DNA of 29,539 bases from positions 1 through 29,539 of the forward strand of contig NZ_LGDV01000232.1 of assembly GCF_001280015.1 (NCBI RefSeq), in the 5' to 3' direction. Origin of the DNA: Streptomyces sp. MMG1121. GTDB taxonomy: Bacteria > Actinomycetota > Actinomycetes > Streptomycetales > Streptomycetaceae. Of the stretch, positions 1-7,893 are shown in pieces (the stretch's first letter is position 1; each line of letters starts with the position of its first letter). Made by a program: the position numbers and the translations under genes. A model generated the notes under the pieces. That model saw only the letters and a program-made list of their open reading frames with translations. It was not told the DNA's origin and ran no database searches.

Positions 1-99
1 TCGCTCGGCGTCAAGCTCACCACGCTGCGCCCGGAGCAGGCCGCGTACATCGGCGTCGAGGTCGACGGCCCGTACAAGCCGGACCACTACCGCTACTGA
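1..99 (+). CDS. ahcY: S-adenosyl-L-homocysteine hydrolase (adenosylhomocysteinase), C-terminal end only
   Basis: Only the last 33 codons are inside the window; the reading frame is open from base 1 and stops at TGA 97-99. The residues end in the segment [19 protein letters not shown], the very conserved C-terminus of adenosylhomocysteinase, which carries the Lys-Tyr contacts to NAD of the neighbouring subunit. The enzyme splits S-adenosylhomocysteine to adenosine and homocysteine in the cytoplasm and recycles the by-product of methyltransferases. It is a core-genome gene, so it probably marks the left border of the biosynthetic cluster. It could also serve cluster methylations, but nothing in the sequence shows this. 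Seen: C-terminal motif. Known: family function. Inferred: border role. Confidence 0.93.
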   Translation, partial: SLGVKLTTLRPEQAAYIGVEVDGPYKPDHYRY

Positions 100-122
100 C
101 ACAGACCCGGCAGGAGGCGTAC

Positions 123-260
123 GTGTACCACTTCGAAGAGGAGGAAGGCCCGCCCTGGGACGAGCCGAGGGACCCTTCCCCGTCCGGACCGCCGCCGCTG
201 CTCGCCGGCGGCGACGCGGAGGAGCAGCGAGAACCCCAGGTCGTGCGCGGCGTCGACTGA
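123..260 (+). CDS. Small acidic hypothetical protein (45 aa) behind ahcY
   Basis: A 45-codon frame starts at GTG 123, five bases after a perfect AGGAGG (112-117), and ends at TGA 258-260. It lies 23 bp behind the ahcY stop on the same strand, so it is probably co-transcribed. Almost every third codon position is G or C, as in the neighbouring real genes, which is the main argument that it is translated. The protein is acidic and proline-rich: an N-terminal EEEEGPPWDEP segment, then a Pro/Gly stretch and a short charged tail. It has no membrane segment, cysteine or recognisable domain. I do not recognise a family and assign no function. Confidence 0.6.
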   Translation: MYHFEEEEGPPWDEPRDPSPSGPPPLLAGGDAEEQREPQVVRGVD

Positions 261-364
261 CGTACCGGACCGGCGGGCGACGACAGGCCGTTCTCCACTG
301 ATCCGCGAGCGGACCTTGGGAATCTGTGGAAGAGGCCACGAGCGAAGGGACACAAGGGGGGGAC

Positions 365-640
365 ATGAAACGGTGGCTGGGGGGCGCCCGGCGGACGCTG
401 GCGGACTATCTCGTACGGCGGCTCTGGCAGTCCCTGGTGGCCTTCGGGGCCGCACACGACCCCTTCGTGCATCTCGCGGGGGAAGAGGACGAACCGCTGA
501 GGCAGCGGCCCGGCGGGCCGCCGCCCTCCCACCCCGAGCGGCTGCGCCAGGACGTACCGCTCTCCGCCGAGGAGCTGCGGATCCTGCGCGAACTGTGGCC
601 GGCGTGCTACGCCGACCACCGGACCCCCGAGGGCAGGTGA
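365..640 (+). CDS. DUF6059-like small protein (91 aa)
   Basis: The ATG at 365 follows a purine-rich AAGGGGGG and gives a 91-residue protein; an in-frame ATG at 326 has no ribosome site and is less likely. The N-terminus is basic (MKRWLGGARRTLADYLVRRLW). The C-terminal half contains HPERLRQDVPLSAEELRILRE, which matches my memory of DUF6059, a small Streptomyces family often found near secondary-metabolite genes; the function is unknown. There is no signal peptide or clear membrane helix, although residues 12-30 form an amphipathic helix. It is convergent with the nitroreductase gene, separated by a strong hairpin. The family name is from memory and needs a profile search. Confidence 0.65.
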   Translation: MKRWLGGARRTLADYLVRRLWQSLVAFGAAHDPFVHLAGEEDEPLRQRPGGPPPSHPERLRQDVPLSAEELRILRELWPACYADHRTPEGR

Positions 641-662
641 GGTGCCGGCCGAAGCCGGCACC
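641..662. terminator. Bidirectional hairpin terminator between convergent genes
   Basis: A perfect 9-bp stem, GGTGCCGGC (641-649) and GCCGGCACC (654-662), closes a CGAA tetraloop in the 30-bp gap between the converging small gene (stop 640) and the nitroreductase gene (stop 671). Flanking GGGCAGG/TGCCC can lengthen the stem. There is no T-run, as is usual for actinobacterial terminators. Confidence 0.75.
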
Positions 663-670
663 TGCCCAGG

Positions 671-1261
671 TCAGACGGTAGTGAGGATCTCGTCCAGGTC
701 GAGGCGCGGGGCGCGCTCGTCCCAGGCGTCCGGGCCAGGCCTGCCGATGTTGACGACCACCAGCGGCGTGTGGTCGTCGTCCAGGAACTCCGCCTGCACA
801 CCCGGGTAGTCGAAGCCGTTCATCGGTCCGGCCGCCAGGCCCGCCGCGCGGATGCCGATGATGAAGTAAGCGGCCTGAAGGACGCCGTTGAGCTGGGCGG
901 AGCGTTCGCGGACCGGGCGCTCGGCGAAGAACAGGTCCTTGGCCTCCGGGAAGCCCGGGACCAGCCTGGGCAGCTCCTCGTGGAACTCGTTGTCCGTGGA
1001 CAGGATCGCCACCAGCGGGGCGGTGGCGGTCTTGGCCTGGTTGACCGGGGCCATGTGCTTCACCAGGCGCTCGCGGGCCTCGGCGGAACGGACCAGGGTG
1101 ATGCGCAGCGGGCTCTGGTTGAAGGCGGTCGGGCCGTACTTCACCAGGTCGTAGACGGCCTGGATCTGTTCGTCGGTCACCGGCTCGTCGGTGAACGTCC
1201 GGGGGGTGCGGGCCTCGCGGAACAGCAGGTCCTGGGCCTCGGGGTCAAGAACGAGGGACAT
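671..1261 (-). CDS. Nitroreductase-family flavoprotein (malonic semialdehyde reductase RutE/HadB type)
   Basis: A 196-residue protein starts at ATG 1261, behind AAAGGTAG, and stops at TGA 671. The N-terminal part reads REARTPRTFTDEPVTDEQI then YDLVKYGPTAFNQSPLRI, the FMN-binding layout of the small nitroreductases annotated as malonic semialdehyde reductase (RutE/HadB). The C-terminus has PMNGFDYPGV and LVVVNIGRPG, also typical. Family members reduce enals, quinones or nitro groups with NAD(P)H. It is the last gene of the minus-strand run, 32 bp behind the NphT7-type gene, so it probably belongs to the mevalonate transcript. Its substrate here is unknown; a naphthoquinone is possible given the setting, but this is inference. 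Length matches the family. Confidence 0.85.
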   Translation of the reverse strand: MSLVLDPEAQDLLFREARTPRTFTDEPVTDEQIQAVYDLVKYGPTAFNQSPLRITLVRSAEARERLVKHMAPVNQAKTATAPLVAILSTDNEFHEELPRLVPGFPEAKDLFFAERPVRERSAQLNGVLQAAYFIIGIRAAGLAAGPMNGFDYPGVQAEFLDDDHTPLVVVNIGRPGPDAWDERAPRLDLDEILTTV

Positions 1262-1293
1262 GGGCGCTACCTTTTCGGTGTCGTTGAGAGTGG

Positions 1294-2307
1294 TCACCAC
1301 TCGACCAGGGCGAAGCTCGCGGCCATGCCGCCGCCGAAGCCGGCCAGCAGGATCAGCTCGCCGGGACGGAAGGCACCCGCGCGGGCGGCCGCGTCCAGGG
1401 TGATCGGGATGGAGGCGGCTCCCGTGTTGGCGTAGTGCTCCACCGTCCGGTGCATCGTGGCGCGCGGCAGCGTCAGTGCCCCGAAGACCTCGTCGAGCAT
1501 CACGCCGTTGGCCTGGTGCGGGATGAAGTGGCTGATGTCCGTGGCCTCGACACCGGCCTCGTGGAGGAACCCCTTGACCAGCTGCGGCAGGTGCTCCACG
1601 ACGAAGCGGCGCACCTCGCGCCCCTCCATCGCGAAGTACTGCAGTCCGGCATCGAGGCCGGCCCGGTCGAGGGGCTGCCGGCTGCCGCCCGCGGGGACCC
1701 GGATCAGGCTCGACAGCTCGCCGAACGTCTGCAGGGCGACATGGCGCACGTTCGGGCCCCGGTCGGTCGGTCCGAGCACCATCGCGCCGGCGCCGTCCCC
1801 GAACAGGATCACCGTCTTGCGGTCGGCCGGGTTCAGGATGCGCGAGTACACGTCCGCGCCGATGACCAGGGCGTAGCCGCCCCGGCGCAGAATCACGCTG
1901 CCGACCGCCGAGAGCGCGAACACCGTGCCGGAACACACCGCGTTGACGTCGAACGCCGCCGTGCCGGACGCGCCGAGGTTCTGCTGGACATAGGCCGCGG
2001 TCGGCGGCTGCGGCCGGTCCGGCGTGGACGTGGCCACCGCGATCACGGACAGCTGCTCGGCGGTGATGCCGGCCGACTTCATCGCGGCCCGGGCCGCGGC
2101 CGTGGCCAGGTCCGAGGTGGCCTGGTCGGCGCCGGCCCAGCGGCGCTCGCGGATCGCGGTCTTACGGGTGATCCACGCGTCATCGACTCCGGCCGGCGCA
2201 CCGACCTCGTCGTTCGAGACGATCCGCTCCGGCACATAGGCACCGGTACCGAGGATCCTGACGTCCCGTATGGGGCTACCCGTACCGAGGATCGATGCCT
2301 CGTCCAT
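1294..2307 (-). CDS. nphT7: Acetoacetyl-CoA synthase, NphT7-type KAS III
   Basis: This 337-residue KAS III-fold enzyme is very close along its whole length to NphT7 of Streptomyces sp. CL190 as I remember it. NphT7 condenses malonyl-CoA with acetyl-CoA irreversibly to acetoacetyl-CoA, the substrate of HMG-CoA synthase. The catalytic triad is visible: C125 in NAVCSGTV, H264 in IPHQAN, N294 in ANTGAAS; the nucleotide-binding GFGGGMAASFALVEW end is intact. The ATG at 2307 follows GAGGGGAGGG. Compared with NphT7 the N-terminus is about ten residues longer and contains ILGTG twice, reflecting a 12-bp direct repeat (2246-2257, 2282-2293). It sits last of the mevalonate enzymes, matching the CL190 order, and lets the pathway draw on the same malonyl-CoA pool as the polyketide synthase. 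Confidence 0.93.
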   Translation of the reverse strand: MDEASILGTGSPIRDVRILGTGAYVPERIVSNDEVGAPAGVDDAWITRKTAIRERRWAGADQATSDLATAAARAAMKSAGITAEQLSVIAVATSTPDRPQPPTAAYVQQNLGASGTAAFDVNAVCSGTVFALSAVGSVILRRGGYALVIGADVYSRILNPADRKTVILFGDGAGAMVLGPTDRGPNVRHVALQTFGELSSLIRVPAGGSRQPLDRAGLDAGLQYFAMEGREVRRFVVEHLPQLVKGFLHEAGVEATDISHFIPHQANGVMLDEVFGALTLPRATMHRTVEHYANTGAASIPITLDAAARAGAFRPGELILLAGFGGGMAASFALVEW

Positions 2308-2350
2308 GCGGATGCCCTCCCCTCACCTGGTGTGTGAACAGCTGTATGAC

Positions 2351-2380
2351 AAAGGGGGCCGCCCCCCTTGGGGCGCGGCC
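2351..2380 (-). terminator. GC-rich imperfect hairpin between mvaS and nphT7
   Basis: In the 96-bp gap between HMG-CoA synthase and the NphT7-type gene the transcript can fold GGCCGCGCCCC against GGGGCGGCC with a two-base bulge, followed by CCCCCTTT. It may partly terminate transcription or protect the upstream mRNA, giving the last two genes a different dose. No separate promoter was recognised here. Confidence 0.4.
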
Positions 2381-2403
2381 TCGAAGGGCGCGGACAACCG
2401 CGC

Positions 2404-3573
2404 TCAGCGCTTCTCGTAGAGACGCTTGTGCCCGCTGATCCCCGCCAGCCGGAACGGGCCGGTGGTCTGGGCCGGGTTGGCGTGGTCGCCGCCGTCGGCC
2501 GGGAGCCTGTGCTCGTGCAGCTCGCGGTACTCGGCGTAGTCGACGGGCTTGCGCCGGTCGATGGCCTCGCGGTTCGCCTCCGTGCGCAGGTGCTCCCGGT
2601 ATCCGGCGACGACGGTCCCCGCGAAGAACTCGGCGACGGAGCCGGAGCCGTAGCTGAGGAAGCCGATGGACTTGCCGGACAGGTCGTCGGCCTGGTCGAG
2701 CAGCGCGGCGAGGCCGAGGTACACCGACGCGGTGTAGCTGTTGCCGATCACCCTGTTGTAGCCGGTGGTCTGCCCGAGGGCGCCGGCGATGGCGTCCTTG
2801 TCGGTGTCGTAGCCGTTGAAGTTCAGCAGGTGGCTGTGGGCCTTGTAGGCCATCTTCGTGAACGGCTGGTGGTAGCAGAACGCGGCGAACTCCTCCAGCG
2901 AACGGCCGCCCTGCTCCTGGTAGTCCTTCCAGGTGCCCTCGACGGCCTGGAGGTAGGCGCCGATGGACTCCTGCCCGTCGACCAGGGCCGCGTCCCGGTA
3001 GTTCGGCCGCCAGAAGTCCATGACGTCGGCGGTGAACAGGCCGGAGGGGTCCTCGATGCGCACCAGCGCGGGGTCCACGCCGACCAGCATGGCCACGGCC
3101 GCCGCGCCCTGCGTGGCCTCGCCCGGGCTGTCCAGGTCGTACTTGGAGACGTCGCTGGCGATCACGAGGACCTGCTGGGCGGGGTCGCGGCGCACCAGGC
3201 CGATCGCGAACTGCAGGGCGGCGGTCGCGCCGTAGCAGGCCTGCTTCAGCTCGACGACCCGGGTGGCCGACGACAGCCCGATCAGCGAATGGACGTAGAT
3301 GCCGGCCGCCTTGGCCTGGTCGATCGAGGACTCGGTCGCGAAGACGACCGTGCGGATCCGGTCGGTGCCGTGCCGGGCGATGATCGGCGCGGCGGCCGTG
3401 GCGCCCAGTGTGACGATGTCCTCGTCGGCGGCGGGCACGCTCATCGACTCCTGGCCGATGCCCAGGTGGTACTTGCCGATCTCGGTGCCGTTGTACGCTG
3501 CGAGCGCGGTGTGCGGCAGGACGTACTCGGCGGTCGCGATCGACAGGTCGTGGATTCCGATGGAGATGGACAT
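2404..3573 (-). CDS. mvaS: Hydroxymethylglutaryl-CoA synthase
   Basis: A 389-residue enzyme joining acetyl-CoA and acetoacetyl-CoA to HMG-CoA, the second step of the mevalonate pathway. Catalytic residues can be placed by comparison with bacterial MvaS: E81 in ATESSID, C113 in KQACYGATAAL (acyl carrier), H235 in CYHQPFTKMAYKAH. The segment GNSYTASVYLGLAALLD and the YGSGSVAEFF loop are also family hallmarks. The length is normal for bacterial HMGS. The start ATG 3573 lies only three bases after the TAG stop of HMG-CoA reductase, so translation is almost certainly coupled; there is only a weak AAGG further upstream. No unusual residues were seen. Confidence 0.95.
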   Translation of the reverse strand: MSISIGIHDLSIATAEYVLPHTALAAYNGTEIGKYHLGIGQESMSVPAADEDIVTLGATAAAPIIARHGTDRIRTVVFATESSIDQAKAAGIYVHSLIGLSSATRVVELKQACYGATAALQFAIGLVRRDPAQQVLVIASDVSKYDLDSPGEATQGAAAVAMLVGVDPALVRIEDPSGLFTADVMDFWRPNYRDAALVDGQESIGAYLQAVEGTWKDYQEQGGRSLEEFAAFCYHQPFTKMAYKAHSHLLNFNGYDTDKDAIAGALGQTTGYNRVIGNSYTASVYLGLAALLDQADDLSGKSIGFLSYGSGSVAEFFAGTVVAGYREHLRTEANREAIDRRKPVDYAEYRELHEHRLPADGGDHANPAQTTGPFRLAGISGHKRLYEKR

Positions 3574-3576
3574 GCC

Positions 3577-4638
3577 CTATGCACCAACCTTTGCGGTCTT
3601 GTTGTCGCGTTCCAGCTGGACGTGCGCGCGCATGAGTTCGCCCGGGTTCGTCTGTGCCGCGAGCAGGGAGAGTTCACCGCACAGCACGGTCGCCGCCGCG
3701 ATGACGGCGAGCCGGCGGCCGTTCTCCCCGGGCGCGCGGTCGGCCCGGCAGCCGAGCCGGGTCAGGTTCGTCTCCACGAAGCCGAGGCCCTTGCCGTTGC
3801 CGACCGTGCCGACGATCAGGTTCGGCAGCGTGCAGGCGAAGTACAGGTCGCCGTCGCGGTCCTCGGCCATCACGACGCCCTGGGAGCCCTCGACGATGTT
3901 GGCCGCGTCCTGGCCGGTCGCCAGGTAGAACCCGAGCAGCATGTTCGCGAAGTGGGCGTTGGCCGAGCGGATGCCGCCGGCGAGCAGGGTGCCGAGCATG
4001 TTCTTGCGGATGTTCAGCTCGACGACCTTGGCGGCCGTCGTGTGCAGGGTGTTCTCGACCACGTCACGCGGTACGAGCAGCTCGGTGACCACGTTCTTGC
4101 CGCGGCCGAGGATGCCGTTGATCGCGGTGGCCTTCTTGTCCGTGCAGTAGTTGCCGGAGATCGAGCCGTAGGAGATGCCCGGGACCGTCTCCAGCAGGTG
4201 GCCCAGAAGCACGTCGGAGGCGAGGGTGGCCATGTTGTGGCCGGAGGCGTCGCCGGTGCGGAACTCGAACCGGATGAACAGCAGGTTGGCGTTGATCTCG
4301 TGCCGGATCTGGATCAGCTCGGCGAAGCGGCTGCAGGTGCGCACCAGTGCGCGCAGCTCCTCGATGCGGGCCTCGATGGTCCGCGCGGCCGTCAGCGCGG
4401 TCAGCGCGTCCGTCGCCTCGACCAGCACCGAACGCGTCATCCGCTCGTCCACGAGGGTGGCGACGATGCCCTTCTCGGCCAGCCGGGACACCTTCGCGCC
4501 CCGGCCCACCGAGGGCCACAGCGGGGACTCGTAGGTGGCGAGCGGCACCTGGGTCTCGGTCTCGGCGACGTTGCCGGAAATGCGAAGGGGTCCCACCCAG
4601 CGCATCGGGACCCCGGCTATGGCGTGCGTGTCGGTCAT
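3577..4638 (-). CDS. mvaA: Hydroxymethylglutaryl-CoA reductase (NADPH, Streptomyces CL190 type)
   Basis: A 353-residue soluble HMG-CoA reductase, the same length I recall for the CL190 enzyme. It reduces HMG-CoA to mevalonate. The expected catalytic residues are visible: E37 in LATYESPL, K168 in NYCTDKKATAIN, D244 in GQDAANIVEGSQ and H339 in ELMRAHVQ. The HMG-binding HNMATLA (134-140) and GTVGNGKG loop are present. There are no membrane helices, unlike the eukaryotic forms. The ATG at 4638 overlaps the TGA of the isomerase gene by four bases (ATGA). A longer upstream-extended reading of this frame is not supported because it would run through the isomerase gene. It is the committed step of prenyl supply. 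Confidence 0.95.
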   Translation of the reverse strand: MTDTHAIAGVPMRWVGPLRISGNVAETETQVPLATYESPLWPSVGRGAKVSRLAEKGIVATLVDERMTRSVLVEATDALTALTAARTIEARIEELRALVRTCSRFAELIQIRHEINANLLFIRFEFRTGDASGHNMATLASDVLLGHLLETVPGISYGSISGNYCTDKKATAINGILGRGKNVVTELLVPRDVVENTLHTTAAKVVELNIRKNMLGTLLAGGIRSANAHFANMLLGFYLATGQDAANIVEGSQGVVMAEDRDGDLYFACTLPNLIVGTVGNGKGLGFVETNLTRLGCRADRAPGENGRRLAVIAAATVLCGELSLLAAQTNPGELMRAHVQLERDNKTAKVGA

Positions 4639-5723
4639 CGTGTGCTTCCCGTCTGGTGGGGGGTCTCGGCGGTGCTGGAACGCCGGGCGAGCGGGCCCGT
4701 CGCGATGCCCCGGTCGGCGCAGAAGGAACGCAGGGAACCGTGCAGGAGCAGATCGCAGTGGCGCAGGCCGGCCGGGGTGCGGGCGCCGAGCATCGTCTGC
4801 AGCGCGGCCAACTGGTCGAGCCAGGTGGTGAGTTGGGCGATCAGCGCGTCCACGCCGCCGTCGAGCAGGGTGCGCAGGAAGCCGCCGGACGCGCCGACGC
4901 CGTGCGCGCCGAGCGCCAGGGCGCGGGCGACGTCGAGCGGGTTGCGGACCCCGCCGGAGGCGAGCAGGGGCAGGCCGGCGCCCTGCGCGTCCAGCAGACA
5001 GGCGGGCGCCGACTGGCCCCAGCCGTGCAGGAAGGCGTACTCGCCCAGCTCCCGGCGGCCGTTCTCGATCCGGGCGAAGTCCGTGCCGCCCCGGCCGCTG
5101 ACGTCCGCCACGGACACGCCGAGGTCCTTCAGCGCCAGGACGGTCTGCCGGCTCAGGCCGTTGCCGACCTCCTTGACGATCACGGGGATGTCGACGGCCG
5201 CCGCGATCTTCTCGATCTGCCCGGCCCAGGTGGAGAACGACCGGTCGCCCTCCGGCATCGCCGTTTCCTGCGCGGTGTTGATGTGGATCTGCAGGGCGTC
5301 GGCCCGGATGAGCTCGACGGCGCGCCACACGTTCTCGACGGTCGCGTTCGCGTTGACGTTGGCCATGACGAACCCGTCCGGGTTCTGCTCGCGCAGCACG
5401 CTGAAGGTGCCGGCGCACGACGGGTCCTTGATGTAGGCGTTCATGGAGCCCGACGCGATCGGCACCCCGGTCTCCCGGGCGGCGATGGCCAGGTCCCGGT
5501 TGATGACACCGGTCTTCTCGCTGCCGCCGGTCATCGCGTTGATGTAGATCGGCACCGGCCAGGAGATGCCGGCGAACGTCGTGGCCAGGGACACGTCCTC
5601 GCGGTCGATACCGGCCAGGGCGTGGTGTACGAACGACACCTCGTCGAACTGGTTGGTCCCGCGGTGTGTGTCCTGCTGTTCGATGGCGAGCCGAACGTGG
5701 TCGTCCTTGCGTGAAGCGCTCAT
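4635..5723 (-). CDS. fni: Isopentenyl-diphosphate delta-isomerase, type 2 (FMN-dependent)
   Basis: A 362-residue TIM-barrel flavoenzyme interconverting IPP and DMAPP. The type 2 signatures are present: an N-terminal RKDDHVRLA substrate-binding segment, MTGGSEKTG (64-72) for FMN, the catalytic glutamine and metal-binding glutamate in HINTAQETAMPEGD (Q152, E153), KEVGNGLS, and the phosphate-binding SGGVRNPLDVARALALGA. The start ATG 5723 sits in an ATGA overlap with the phosphomevalonate kinase stop, behind GAGGA; the stop overlaps the HMG-CoA reductase start in the same way. Type 2 isomerases were first described from this kind of Streptomyces mevalonate cluster. It supplies the DMAPP starter for geranyl or farnesyl chains. 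Confidence 0.95.
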   Translation of the reverse strand: MSASRKDDHVRLAIEQQDTHRGTNQFDEVSFVHHALAGIDREDVSLATTFAGISWPVPIYINAMTGGSEKTGVINRDLAIAARETGVPIASGSMNAYIKDPSCAGTFSVLREQNPDGFVMANVNANATVENVWRAVELIRADALQIHINTAQETAMPEGDRSFSTWAGQIEKIAAAVDIPVIVKEVGNGLSRQTVLALKDLGVSVADVSGRGGTDFARIENGRRELGEYAFLHGWGQSAPACLLDAQGAGLPLLASGGVRNPLDVARALALGAHGVGASGGFLRTLLDGGVDALIAQLTTWLDQLAALQTMLGARTPAGLRHCDLLLHGSLRSFCADRGIATGPLARRSSTAETPHQTGSTR

Positions 5724-6847
5724 TCCTCGATCCCTTCCAGGGCGGGACGAACGGGCAGGGGCAGCACCCCGGCCGTGGCCCACCGTTGCCGTACGTGAGA
5801 GATGTCGTGTGCCGCCTCGGCGTCGAGCAGGGCGATACCGCAGTCGCCGCCCCCCGCCCCGGAGGGCTTGGCGGCGCCGCCGACGGCCTCGGCGGCGTCG
5901 CACAGCTGCGTCAGCCTTGTGGTGAAGATGCCTAGCCCGACCTCGTCGTCCAGGCGGGCCAGCTCTTGGCGGGCCGCGCGGATCTGGTGCAGCAGGCCCG
6001 GACGGTCGCCGGCCTCCAGCGCGGTGATCGCGGCGCCCACGAGGCCGTTGCTGGTCTCGACGAACTTCTCGTGGGAGGCGGTGCCGCGCCAGGTCCTGCG
6101 GTGCAGGTCGGACACGAGGGACGCGGTGGAGGCGGGCTCCCCGGTCCAGCCGACCTCCAGGGTGAGGCCGTCGGGCGGCGGCAGCCGGCGCACCGTGTGG
6201 CCCGGCCAGGGTGCGCCGATCGTCCGGTCGACGCCGACGCGCCGGGCCAGGTCGAGCACGAAGGCCCGGTCGGGCGCCCGGTAGGCGAGCCAGCCGCCGT
6301 AGGTGCTGGCGGCGAGGTCGCCGCCGGAGGCCTTGGGATCGATCCGCGCGGTGGCGAGCAGGGCCAGCCGGTACCGCTCGTCGGCCGACAGCTCGACTCC
6401 GCCGAAGGACGCGACGGCGTCGACGGTCGCCACGGTCACCGCGCCGCTGGAGCCCAGCCCGTACTTCTTGCCGTTGTCGTGGAGCCGGCTGCCGATCGAG
6501 ACGCTCAGCGTGGGCAGGGACAGTCCGCGCTCGGTCAGCAGCCGGCCCACGGTCTCGATGGCCGACACCACGTGGCCGAGCGCGCCGCGCGCCCGCCCGC
6601 CGTCGTCCGCGCCGCACACGACCAGCCGGCCCTCGTGCCGGCGCCAGGGCACCGCCTGCGGACCGAGGTCGCTGGAGATCACGACGGCGGCCCCGTCGTA
6701 GCCGGAATCGCCGGCGCAGACGGTGACGGTGAGGTGCCGGTCGACCGCCACCAGGATCGCCGGGTTGCCCGGATCCACCACCGCGTACTCGCCCGCGACG
6801 AACAACTTGCCCGGCGCGTGCCGCACGACCGTGCGCCGCGGCGTCAT
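5720..6847 (-). CDS. mvaK2: Phosphomevalonate kinase (GHMP family)
   Basis: A 375-residue GHMP kinase that phosphorylates mevalonate 5-phosphate to the 5-diphosphate. The N-terminus APGKLFVAGEYAVV (11-24) and the ATP-binding loop KKYGLGSSGAV (127-137) identify the bacterial phosphomevalonate kinase branch; the third GHMP motif is KPSGAGGGDCGIALLD near the C-terminus. The start ATG 6847 overlaps the TGA of the decarboxylase gene (ATGA). A reading beginning upstream would lie inside the decarboxylase gene and is rejected. Length equals the family norm. Its place between decarboxylase and isomerase matches the CL190 operon. Confidence 0.94.
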   Translation of the reverse strand: MTPRRTVVRHAPGKLFVAGEYAVVDPGNPAILVAVDRHLTVTVCAGDSGYDGAAVVISSDLGPQAVPWRRHEGRLVVCGADDGGRARGALGHVVSAIETVGRLLTERGLSLPTLSVSIGSRLHDNGKKYGLGSSGAVTVATVDAVASFGGVELSADERYRLALLATARIDPKASGGDLAASTYGGWLAYRAPDRAFVLDLARRVGVDRTIGAPWPGHTVRRLPPPDGLTLEVGWTGEPASTASLVSDLHRRTWRGTASHEKFVETSNGLVGAAITALEAGDRPGLLHQIRAARQELARLDDEVGLGIFTTRLTQLCDAAEAVGGAAKPSGAGGGDCGIALLDAEAAHDISHVRQRWATAGVLPLPVRPALEGIEE

Positions 6848-7893
6848 CGTCCGCCCTCGTCCAGCAGATGTGCCCCGCGCCCCGGTCCGGCGACGAGCAC
6901 CGTGCCGTCGGGGACGGCGTCGCGGACGGCGTCGGCCACCCGCTCGGCGTCCGCCCGGTGGCACAGCACCTTCACGTTCGGCCCGGCGTCCATGGTCGCG
7001 TACGCCGGGACCGCGTCCCTCCTGAGCTGGAGCACCCGGTCGAGCACGGTGACCGTGGCCGACGACAGGTAGCGCACCGCGGGCCGCGCCGCCAGCATCG
7101 TCGCGTGCATGCCGAGCGCGTTGCGTTCCGCGATCTCGCCGACCGCCGCGAGGTCACCGCGGCCCAGCGCCGCCCGCATGTCCACCAGGTCGTCCTTGCT
7201 GGAGGCGGCCCACGGCCGGTACAGCGGCGAGGTGTCGACGGTGCGGCGCATGGCCTCCCGGCTGGACACCGCCTTGGGGCCCGCGTTGACCACGGCGATG
7301 ACCAGCGCGGGGTCGATGTCCGCCGTCGGTACCGGCTCGGCGTAGGAGCCGAGGTCCGCCTCCGCGTCCGTGGCGCCCTCAGGACCGGCGTGCCAGACGG
7401 CGAAGCCGCCGAAGAGGGAGCGCGAGGCCGACCCGGAGCCGCGCCGCGCCAGCCGGGACAGCGCGGTGGCGTCCAGGTCGATGCCGTAGGCGGCCGCGGC
7501 GGCGACGGCCAGGGCGGCGAACCCGCTGGCGGAGGACGCAAGGCCCGCCCCGGTGGGCACGGTGTTGCGGGTGTCGACGACGGCCCGCTGGGACAGGCCG
7601 GACAACTCCCGCACCAGCTCCAGGAACGCGGTGATGCGCCGGCCCGCCTCGCCCGTCGCGGGCTCACCGTTGAGCGTCACCGCATCGTGCGCGGCGTCGG
7701 GGTCGAGCCGGACCCGGGTGGTGGTCGGGAAGACGTCGAGGGTCATCGACAGACTGTCGGTCCAGGGCAGGATCAGCCGCTCGTCACGCTTGCCCCAGTA
7801 CTTGATCAGCGCGATGTTCGGGTGCGCGACCGCGGTGGCACTCCTCGCGGTGTCCCGCGGTCGCGGCACGGTGGTCGATTGTTCACGGCGCAT
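6844..7893 (-). CDS. mvaD: Diphosphomevalonate decarboxylase
   Basis: A 349-residue GHMP-fold enzyme that uses ATP to decarboxylate and dehydrate mevalonate 5-diphosphate to IPP. Diagnostic segments are HPNIALIKYWGKRD (25-37), the P-loop PTGAGLASSASG (113-124), SRSLFGGFAVW and the YATMDAGPNVKVL strand, which holds the family's conserved aspartate. The first about 20 residues are polar, probably disordered. The start ATG 7893 lies 11 bases inside the end of the mevalonate kinase gene, and the stop overlaps the next start by four bases, so translation is coupled at both ends. Confidence 0.95.
   Translation of the reverse strand: MRREQSTTVPRPRDTARSATAVAHPNIALIKYWGKRDERLILPWTDSLSMTLDVFPTTTRVRLDPDAAHDAVTLNGEPATGEAGRRITAFLELVRELSGLSQRAVVDTRNTVPTGAGLASSASGFAALAVAAAAAYGIDLDATALSRLARRGSGSASRSLFGGFAVWHAGPEGATDAEADLGSYAEPVPTADIDPALVIAVVNAGPKAVSSREAMRRTVDTSPLYRPWAASSKDDLVDMRAALGRGDLAAVGEIAERNALGMHATMLAARPAVRYLSSATVTVLDRVLQLRRDAVPAYATMDAGPNVKVLCHRADAERVADAVRDAVPDGTVLVAGPGRGAHLLDEGGR

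Noticed and set aside
2368..5436. A 1022-codon open frame on the plus strand opposite the HMG-CoA synthase/reductase/isomerase genes
   Set aside because: It is the mirror of real genes in GC-rich DNA: composition is Val/Gly/Arg/Asp repeats with no domain, and the opposite strand holds three enzymes with intact catalytic residues.
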